Origin: Anomaloglossus baeobatrachus
Taxonomy: Eukaryota > Chordata > Amphibia > Anura > Aromobatidae
Length of the DNA: 64,000 bases
NCBI RefSeq assembly: GCF_048569485.1
Contig: NC_134353.1
Coordinates: forward strand, 531,495,008-531,559,007
Direction: 5' to 3'
In this document: positions 50,301 to 61,000 of the stretch, piece by piece
Layout of the letters: every line of letters begins with the position of its first letter
How positions within the stretch are numbered: position 1 is the stretch's first letter
Translations under genes and position numbers: made by a program
The notes under the pieces: model-generated
Seen by the model: the letters and a program-made list of their open reading frames with translations, nothing else
Databases searched by the model: none
Told to the model about the DNA's origin: nothing

Positions 50301-51907
50301 TGATCACTGCCATGGGAACGCTGGGTCGTCACCATGACGCTGGGTCACCCAGCTACGGATTGCCTCACAGATCATGCCGGATGCACGGTTTGTGAGGTGA
50401 AGTAACGATTGTGGAGGTTCCTGCACTCTACCCCCGAGATCGCAGCCGGGTCTCCAGTTTATCTTGTAGCGGAGACTCAGCTGTCACTGCCAGGAGTGGT
50501 GCCTGCACCGCTTCCGGCAGTTTAATTACCTAAATGCTGCGATCAATGCAATCACAGCATTCAGGAGGCAGGGAGAGATATCGCTTACCTCTCCCTAGCG
50601 ATAGAGCCCCTGTAACGCAATTACAGGGACACGATCGCTGCCATGACGACCCTGGGTTACTGAACTACGGAGAGCCTCAGACACCATGCGGCCTGCATGA
50701 TGTGTAAGGTGAAGTGGCAGAGCTGCTGCAGCCCTGACATTTATAATCAGTATTTACTCATAAGGAAGTTATCAACTATTAGAAAAATACTAATGTGGTC
50801 CCAAAGTGTTTCCAATTAAGAATCCATACTAAACACTTCAAAAGACCATATTTAAATAAGTTTATCAATCTTTATTAACAGGATTAAAAAACATAAACAC
50901 TAGACATGATAGACATATTTAAAAATTGACAAAAAAACAAGGTGCAGGATGGAGGGTCCACCATAGTTCATTCATTTATAGTATCGCAGAATATTTAGTT
51001 CATAATAATATTCTCATTTATTTATAGTATCACAAAGCATTAAGTTCATAATAGTGCTTTACTAGTTTGTGTACCATATATCATAATCTATATATCTCCT
51101 CTTGCTCCTCCAAATTTATAAACTGACATTTATAATCCCCTGCAGTGATAAAGCTCTGCAAAGGATTATCAGTGATCGAGTCACAAAGTTAGTGTCCCGG
51201 AAAGGGACTAAGTAAAAAATAAAGTTAAAAAAAAATTAAGTATTAAAATTTTTTTTGGAGAAAATAAAAATATTCCAATAAGTGTGTGTGTATGTGTATT
51301 CTGTCTGTCTGTCTTGCTCCAAAATTGTGTCACCGTGACAGTGTCGTTACAGTGACAACTTTCGGATTGGCCGCTCGCCTCGGCCTGGCCCTGCCCCCCG
51401 CATGGATTAGCCGCTCGCCCCGGCCCTCCGCACGCATCGTCCGCTCCAGCTCCCGGTACACATGTGCAGGGAGCCGGCATACGCTGACGCCTCGCCCGCT
51501 CGCCCCCGCCACACGTTGGCACACTCTGCCCCGCCCCCGGCGGACATAACCTTGCGATGCTGGGATCGTAACGGAGCCGGTGTACGCTGGTAACCATGAC
51601 ACACATCGCGTAACTATAGGAAGCGCTTCCCTTAGTTACCCGATGTGTATCATGGTTACCAGCGTACCGGGTACACATGTGCAGGGAGCTGGCAGACGCT
51701 GACGCCTCACCTGCTCAGCCCCGCCCCCAGCACACGTTGCCACGCTTGGACACTCCCCCGGCGGCCCAGCATGGGGATGGAGCACGATGGGGGGTGCGCA
51801 GCATGAGGGATGGAACATGATGGGAGGTGCGCAGCATGGGGGAAGGAGCACGATGGGGGGTGCGCATCATGGGGGAGGGAGCACGATGGGGATGCACACC
51901 TCCCCCC

Positions 51908-51938
<31 letters not shown>

Positions 51939-51954
51939 CGCCGCCGCACCGCAC

Positions 51955-52029
<75 letters not shown>

Positions 52030-55000
52030 GGGTACCACAAACACCGCCCTACACAGACACCCACACCCACAGACAACGCCGCACACACACAACACCCAAC
52101 ACATAAACACCGCGGCATACATAAATATACGCACATACCGCGCAACACACACACACTGCATAAAACATACCTCCCCCCAAAACACACACGCACTCCACAC
52201 CCACACAAACCGCGCAACACACACCGCACCACACACACACAGAACGCTGCAGACACACAGCGCTCCACAAACAATGCAACACACATACATCACCGCTCTC
52301 ACACACCCCCCCCCCCCACCCAGACAACGCGCAGAACATATCACACAGAAGAAAAGTAGGCGATCATATGGTTCAAAAAAATGCTTTTTATTGATTAGTG
52401 CAGAGAGGTGTGAGGCAAAACTGTTTAAATCACCACAGTCGTGGGGTAAGGAGCATATTTCGATATACATACAGTAGCTGGCAGAATCCAGAAAAACGGT
52501 GCATTATAAATGTAAAAAATTACACATGCATTACTATATGAAATATTCAAGGCTGTGACCACAAAAATGACCACAGACACTAATATTTAATGACACATGT
52601 GATAACACTGTAAACCTACCCATATACTGCACATCATAGATAACCCATTCCCCTTTGGGCAAGAGAATTTTTCATATAATATACTATGACATGTGCCTAT
52701 GTCGGTAACAAGGATCAGCACAATCGCAAAATGAGCACATTAATAAAAACAGATACATAACAGTGGAGACTGGACCATCACAAAAATTCCCACTGAAAGG
52801 ATATACCAAATCCAATAAGTGCTCCAGCAAATTAAAAGCGATCAAACAAATCGACAGAGGCACCTGTCCTCATACACAAAGTGGAATATAAAGCAATCAA
52901 AAAATGTGGCCCAAATGGTACCAATAAAATTTCCAAGTTATCCCTCAAAAACCAAGCCCTTACATGACTGTCGGCAGAAAAATAAAAAAACGTATTCAAA
53001 ATCCAGTGATGCAAAAAATTTGTAAAATGCAATTTTTAGTGTGATAGTCGCCTAACTTAAAAAAAAAAAATACTATATAAATCTGGTACCACTGTAATCG
53101 TACTGACCGAAGGAATAGTGTCACCTAATCACTTATACTGCAAGGTGAACTGCTTTAAAGAATAGATAAAGCCAATTATTCAATTTTTACTGACTTGTTC
53201 ATTCTGCTGCTAAAAGCTTGCAGTATGGTGCGGCTGAGCGTGTACACTGGGATTATGTGTCAGTCTCTGAAAAGACATGATTCAGATACAATTCCCAACT
53301 GAAAATTCACTGTAATGAGGCAGAGGAAGTCACTTTGACCTCACGTCTGGCCTGTGGTCAGCGATGTCCATATTTTTATGCGACGTTTCAGATGTGCACA
53401 AAAGTGTAGTCAGCAACAGTTTTTGTTCATCATTGAAAAGACTGACACCAATGAACAGAGGACAAACGTAGTCCGGAGTAACTGCTGCCTCATGAGTGAA
53501 TGGATCCGTGATGGGTTTCGTCTGAATCACGTATTTAAGAGATGTAGTGTGAAACCCCGATGTAAGTGCTCAATATAGAGCACAGGATAAAGGGGAACTA
53601 ATCCAAAATGTTTGCAATCTTGAATTCTGCAACATTCACTGCATTTGACACCATGGGTGTTTTCCAGAGACTAAATTGTCACTACACCCGTAGATGAATT
53701 CTTAGAGGGGTGTAATTTCCAAAATTTGGTCACTATGAAGGGTTTTCGTCTGTTCTGCTGCTTAGGGGCTCTGCAAATGGAATCCGCAAACTATTCTAGG
53801 AAAATCTTGGCACCAAAAATCAAATCTCTTCTCTTGCCTACTGAGCCCTGTGGTGCGGCCAAATAGTACTAAAGAGTCACTTGTGGGGTATTGCCACGTT
53901 CAGGACAAATTGTGCAACACATTGTGACCTTGTGTTTTTTTTATTTTATTTTATTTTTTTACGATCACCCTTGTGAAAATTGCAAATCTGAGATTAAAAC
54001 AACATTTTAGTGATAAAAATGTAATTATTTTTTCTTTACTGCCCAATAATTTTCTAACACACCTATGGTGTCAATATGCTCACTGCACCCCTGGATGAAT
54101 TAATTGAGGTCTGCAGCTTGTAACATGGGGTCACTTGTGGGGGGGTTCTGCTGTTCTAGCACCTCAGGGGCTCTGCCAATGTGACATGGCAACTGCAAAC
54201 CATTGCAACTAAATCTAATCTCAAGTATGGTGCTTTCCTTCTTCACTTTGTACTGTGCCTCAAAAGTAGTTTTCAATCACATCGGCGTACTCGGGAGAAA
54301 TTCCCCAATAAATTGTATGGTGCATTTTTTCCTGATACCCTTGTGAAACAAAAAAAGCTACCTGGTTGAAGCAACACGTTTGTGGTAAAATTGTTTTTAC
54401 AGCTCAACGTTATAAAATTCTGTGAAGCCCTGGTGATTCAAGGTGTTCACCAAACATCTAGATACATTTCTTGAGGGGTCTAGTTTCCAAAATGGAATCA
54501 GTTGTTTGGGAGCACCACTGTTTAGGCACCTCAGGGGGTCTCCGAATGCTCAAGGCATCCACTAACGATTCCAGCCAATTTTGCAGTCAAATGGCGCTCC
54601 TTCACTTCCGAGCCCTGCTGTGCGCCCAAACAATTGCTTTCTACCACATATGAGGTATCGGCATACTCAGCAGAGATTGCACAATACATTTTATGGTGCA
54701 CTATTTCCTGAAACCCTTGTAAAGAGAAATAAAAACCTACCTGGTTGAGGCAACAAGTTTGTGGTAAAAAAAAAAAAAAAAAAATTATTTTCATGGCTCA
54801 ATGTTATAAAATCCTGTGAAGCCCCCGAGGGTTTGAGGGTGCTCTCCAAACGGCTAAATGCATTTCTTGAGGGGTCTGGTTTCCAAAACGCAGTCACTCG
54901 TGGGGCAGCTTCACTGTTTAGGCACCTCATAGGGTCTCGAAACGCGATATGGTGTCCGCTAATGATTCCAGCTAATTTTGCTTTCAAAAATTTAAATGGT

Positions 55001-58000
55001 GCTCCTTCTCTTCCGAGCCCTGCCGTGCGCCCAAACAGTAGATTTCCACCACATATGCAGTATCTGCGTACTCAGGACAAATTGCACAATAACTTCTATG
55101 GTGCATTTTTTTTCCTGATACCATTGTGAAAATGCAAAAATTTATGGCTAAAGTAACATATTTGTGTAAAGGGAAAAAAAAATAATTCATTTTTTCTTAC
55201 ACATTGCTTTGGTTTCTGTGAAGCACCTAAAGGGTTAGTAAACTTCTTGGATGTGGTTCTGAGCAGAGGGAGGGGTGCAGTTTTTAGAATGGTGTCACTT
55301 TTGGGTATTTTCTGTCACCTAGGCCTCTCAAAGTCACTTCAGATGTGATGTGGTCTCTAAAACTTAGTTTCTTTATCGTTCCTATGGGAGACCCAGACCA
55401 TGGGTGTTTAGCTTCTGGCTCCGGAGGACACACAAAGTACTATACTTAAAGTGTAGCTCCTCCCTCTGAGCTTATACACCCCCTGGAGAACCAGATCTAG
55501 CCAGTTTATCGCTTTGTGTTCAGGAGGCATACATCCACACATGCATTCTCATCTGATTTTTGGAAAGAGTTTGAAGAAAAGCGGGTCCAAGTCTGGACTC
55601 CCGGCATGTCCCTTCTCACCCCACTGTGTCGGCGGTGTTGTTAAGGTTGATTTCCAAGGCTGGAGCCTTACATGCCGCGCTCCTTCACCATCCCTCCTGG
55701 GCTCTGGCTTGAAGTGGGAGCCAGCACGGTCTCCATGCTTGGCAGGAGACCGGTCTCCATCCGCAGCCCTTCAGGATCCTGCTGGACCGGAGCACTCATC
55801 CCCAGGGACTTTTGGAACCCTGCGTCTCAGCAAGCCAAGTACCTGAGACGTTTATATATTGGGGGTCCCTGTACTTTATTGTTGTGGGAGAGTGTGCTGA
55901 CTGTTTTATGACATTTCCGGCGGGTTCTCTGGCTGTCGCCTGAGAACCGCGCCGATGGTGCCTGTGCGCCGGCCGCGCTGCTCAAATTTAGGCCCCGGCT
56001 TCGCCGGAGGCCTAGTTTCGGTTTCTCTGCCCTCGCATGTCACTCATGCAGAGGGACAGGCTCGGCTCCGCCCGGCGGCCGTTCAGCACAGGGGAGGGAC
56101 ACTCCTCACTGCAGTGTGTGTCTCCTCCCCTGTAGGTCTCTATGGCCCTCCAGATCCCGCTCCTCAAGCAAGTCCCGCCCCCTCTCTTCGCTCCGGCGGC
56201 CATTTTCTCAGCGTTCTCTCTGCAGCAGCACTGGTCTGCAGCATCTCTGCTGAGTTGCTGTGCTTGGGGGTCCGGGCTTCGGGATCTGGAGGGCACACAA
56301 CACCGCTCCAGCGGTCTGGTAAGCCAAAACCGGTCTCCGGTTGTGGACCTCTGATTATACTCTCTGGGGTTCATTCTCTGGCAGAGCCCCCACTCCAGCA
56401 GCATGTCTCACTCGAGGAGCAAGGCTCCAAAGCTGTATTCTGTATGCACTGCATGTAAGCTCCTGCTGCCTGAACCGAGCATATTCCCACATTGTGATGC
56501 CTGCTCTAACCTGGCGGTGCCTCAGCCTGGAGTCTCACCCGCAGTGGTCTCTCAGGCTGCTCCTGCTCCTGTGGCTGAACCCCCGGCTTGGGTAGAATCC
56601 TTTCCTAGGTCTATCTCTGTCTTTTGCCGACTCCATGGGACTTCTGTCCAGGACTTTGCTGAACATGCATCAGCCCTTTTCACAGGGTGCCTCTGCTGCT
56701 AGGGGTCTCTCAGGACCGGAGCTCACAGAGGATTCATCATCTGGTCCCAGACCCCGTCCTTCTAAGAAGAGACGCAGGGTTCCCTCTCCTTCCTCGTCCC
56801 GCGGCTCTGATTCAGGAGCTGACTCGCAGGACGAGGAGGATGCCTTTACGGGGGGCTCGGAGGTTAACTCCATGTGCCCCATTGATCTGTCCGAAAGTGG
56901 CTCAGATGTTAGTGATTTGATTGCGTCCATTAATTCTGTACTGGATCTCAATCCGCCAGTATCAGAGGAACAACCCTCGCTGGCAGAAAAGCACCAGTTT
57001 ACCTCGCCTAAGAGAGTAAAGAGTGTGTTCTTTAACCACTCCAGTTTTCAGGCCGCTGTGACCAAGCCCAGGGCCTGTCCTGACAAACGCTTCCCAAAGC
57101 GTGGTTCTGACGACCGCTTTCCCTTTCCACCTGAGGTGGTCAAGGAGTGGGCTCATTCCCCAAAGGTAGACCCCCCGGTGTCTAGACTCTCAGCCCGGAC
57201 CGTTGTATCGGTGGCTGATGGCACCTCTCTTAAGGATTCCACTGACAGCCAGATTGACCTTCTGGCCAAATCCGTATATGAAGCGGCGGGGGCCTCGTTC
57301 TCTCCGACTTTTGCAGCAGTGTGGGCTCTCCAAAGCCATCTCTGCTTCTCTAGAGGAGATGCATTCCCTCGCCAGGGAATCTATGCCCGAAATGGTTACC
57401 TTAACTTCCCAAGCTTCAGCTTTTTCATCCTATGCCATGTCTGCCATGCTGGAGGCTTCTCACCGCACTGCGGTGGCTTCGGGTAATTCCCTCGCTATCC
57501 GCAGGATCTTGTGGCTTCGAGAGTGGAAGGCAGATGCTTCTTCAAAGAAGTACCTTGCTGGACTCCCTTTTGCTGGGTCCCGGCTGTTCGGTGAACAGCT
57601 GGATGAAATTATTAAGGAAGCTACTGGCGGGAAGAGTACTTCCATGCCACAAACCAAAACCAGGAAACCTGTCCAGGGCAGGAATCAGTCGAGGTTTCGT
57701 TCCTTTCGTTCCTCCAACTGGTCGTCCTCTAAGCCCTCGGCCTCGTCCACTAACTCAGCCAAGGACCAGAAATCCAACTGGCGCCCAAAAGCGCGTCCAC
57801 AAAAGACCGCAGGAGGTGCTGCCGCCAAGGCAGCCTCCTCGTGACTATCTGTCAGCGCCAGCAACGTCCTTAGTCGGTGGCAGGCTCTCCCACTTTGGCA
57901 ACGCGTGGTTTCCACACGTCTCCGATCAGTGGGTGAGGGACATCATCTCCCACGGCTACAGGATAGAATTCTCTTCCAGCCCGCCAAACAGATTTTTTCT

Positions 58001-61000
58001 GTCAACTCCCCCCTGCTCCAAGGCCGCCGCCTTCTCTCAGGCCGTGGCATCCTTGCAGGCCAACGGAGTAATTGTACCGGTTCCCGCCCGGGAACGGTTC
58101 AGAGGTTTCTACTCAAATCTCTTCCTAGTCCCCAAAAAGGACGGTTCCTTCCGGCCCATCCTGGATCTCAAGCTTCTCAACAAGCATGTTCAGGTGCGGC
58201 ATTTTCGCATGGAGTCTCTGCGATCAGTCATTGCCTCAATGACCCAAGGGGATTTCCTGGCATCCATCGACATCAGAGATGCCTATCTGCATGTGCCAAT
58301 TGCAGTTTCACACCAGCGTTGGCTACGTTTTGCAATCGGAGAGGAACATTTCCAACTCGTGGCTCTCCCCTTCGGGTTGGCCACAGCTCCTCGGGTATTC
58401 ACCAAGGTCATGGCAGCAGTGATTGCGGTCCTGCACCTACAGGGGTTGGCAGTGATCCCTTACCTGGACGACCTTCTAGTCCAGGCTTCATCCAGCGTGG
58501 ACTGTCAGCGGAGTGTCTCGCTCACTCTCACCACTCTAGCCCAATTCGGGTGGCTTGTCAATCTTCCCAAATCCACTCTGACTCCGACCCAGAGTCTCAC
58601 GTACCTAGGGATGCAGTTCGAGACACTGCCGGCACTTGTGAAATTGCCCTTAGTCAAACAGCAGTCCCTCCAACTGGCGGTGCGCTCTCTGCTGAGGCCC
58701 CGCCGTTATTCCCTCAGGCGCCTGATGCAGGTGCTGGGTCAGATGGTGGCGTCAATGGAGGCTGTTCCCTTTGCCCAGTTCCATCTGCGTCCCCTACAGC
58801 TGGACATTCTCCGCTGTTGGGACAAGCGGCCTTCCTCCTTGCACAGGTTAGTGGCTCTGTCGCCACAGACCAGGAGCTCTCTTCAGTGGTGGCTTCGGCC
58901 CCTCTCTGTCTCAGGGGCGCTCCTTTCTGGCCCCGTCCTGGGTGATCCTCTCCACGGATGCCAGTCTATCCGGCTGGGGAGCGGTATGTCTCCACCACCG
59001 AGCGCAGGGCACTTGGACTCCGTCCGAGTCAGCCCTTTCGATCAATGTGCTGGAAACCAGAGCCGTGCTTCTGGCTCTCCTAGCTTTTCACCATCTGCTG
59101 GCGGGCAAGCACATCCGAGTCCAGTCAGACAACGTGACAGCGGTTGCCTACATCAATCACCAAGGCGGGACACGCAGCCGCCTGGCAATGTTGGAGGTAC
59201 AACGCATCCTTCAATGGACGGAGGACTCCAAGTCCACCATATCCGCAGTCGACATCCCAGGTGTGGAAAACTGGGAGGCAGATTATCTCAGCCGTCAAAC
59301 CGTGGACAGTGGCGAGTGGTCCCTGCACCCGGCAGTTTTTCAGTCAATCTGCTGCAAATGGGGCACTCCGGACGTGGACCTAATGGCATCCCGCCACAAC
59401 AACAAAGTTCCCGTTTTACGTGGCTCACTCCCACGATCCTCAGGCATTCGCTGCGGACGCTCTGGTTCAAAACTGGTCCCAGTTTCGTCTGTCCTACGTG
59501 TTTCCCCCTCTAGCCCTCTTGCCCAGAGTCCTGCGCAAGATCAGAATGGAGGGCCGTCGAGTCATCCTCATTGCTCCGGACTGGCCCAGGCGAGCTTGGT
59601 ACCCAGACCTGCTCCATCTGTCCGTAGAGGTGCCGTGGCATCTCCCGGACCGTCCAGACCTTCTTTCACAAGGTCCGTTTTTCCTCCTGAATTCTGCGGC
59701 TCTCAGATTGACGGCGTGGCTCTTGAGTCCTGGATCCTGACTGCTTCTGGTATTCCTCCGGAAGTCATCTCCACTATGACTTGGGCCCGTAAGTCTTCCT
59801 CCGCCAAGATCTATCACAGGACTTGGAAAATTTTCCTGTCCTGGTGTCGCTCTTCCGGCCATCCTCCTTGGCCATTCTCTTTGCCGACCCTTCTGTCCTT
59901 TCTGCAGACCGGTCTGCAGCTGGGACGGTCCCTCAACTCTCTCAAGGGACAAGTCTCAGCTCTGTCAGTGCTGTTCCAGCGACGTCTCGCCCGGCTGGCT
60001 CAGGTCCGCACCTTCATGCAGGGCGCGTCTCACATCATTCCGCCTTACCGGCGGCCCTTGGATCCCTGGGACCTCAATTTGGTTCTCACGGTTTTGCAGA
60101 AACCCCCCTTTGAGCCTCTTAGGGAGGTTTCTTTGTTTCGTCTTTCACAGAAAGTGGTCTTTCTAGTGGCCATAACTTCCCTCAGGAGAGTCTCCGATTT
60201 GGCTGCGCTCTCTTCGGAGTCACCTTTTTTGTTTTTTCATCAAGACAAGGTGGTTCTCCGTCCGACTCCGGACTTTCTTCCTAAGGTGGTCTCTCCTTTC
60301 CACCTTAACCAGGACATTACGCTACCTTCCTTTTGTCCGGCTCCTGTTCATCGCTTTGAAAAAGCGTTGCATACTCTGGATCTGGTGCGTGCTCTCCGGA
60401 TCTGTGTCTCGCACCGCTGCTCTTAGGCGGTGCACTTCTCTTTTTTGTGCTAACCACAGGTCGGCGCAAGGGCCTCTCTGCTTCTAAGCCTACCTTAGCC
60501 CGTTGGATTAGGTCGACCATTTCGGACGCCTACCAGTGTTCTCAGGTGCCTCCCCCGCCAGGGATAAAGGCACACTCGACCAGAGCGGTCGGTGCCTCTT
60601 GGGCTTTCAGGCACCAGGCTACGGCTCAACAGTCTGTCAGGCTGCCACTTGGACTAGCCTGCATACCTTTTCAAAGCACTACCAAGTGCATGCTCATGCT
60701 TCGGCAGATGCGAGCTAGGCAGACGCATCCTTCAGGCGGCTGTCGCCCACTTGTGAAGTTAGGCTCCGCCTACTTCTTAGTTTTTCTGTTTATTTCCCAC
60801 CCATGGACTGCTTTGAGACGTCCCATGGTCTGGGTCTCCCATAGGAACGATAAAGAAAGAGAATTTTGTTTACTTACCGTAAATTCTTTTTCTTATAGTT
60901 CCGTATTGGGAGACCCAGCTCCCTCCCTGTTGGCAATTTCTTGTTCCGCGTGTTATCACCGGCTGTTGTCGTGGACAGAGTCTCCGGTTGTTCCGGTTCT

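Noticed and set aside
51715-52477. Long open frames of up to 251 residues on both strands
   Set aside because: They consist of (CA)n/(GT)n and degenerate CA-rich sequence (Thr-His or Cys-Val alternation) with no family feature.
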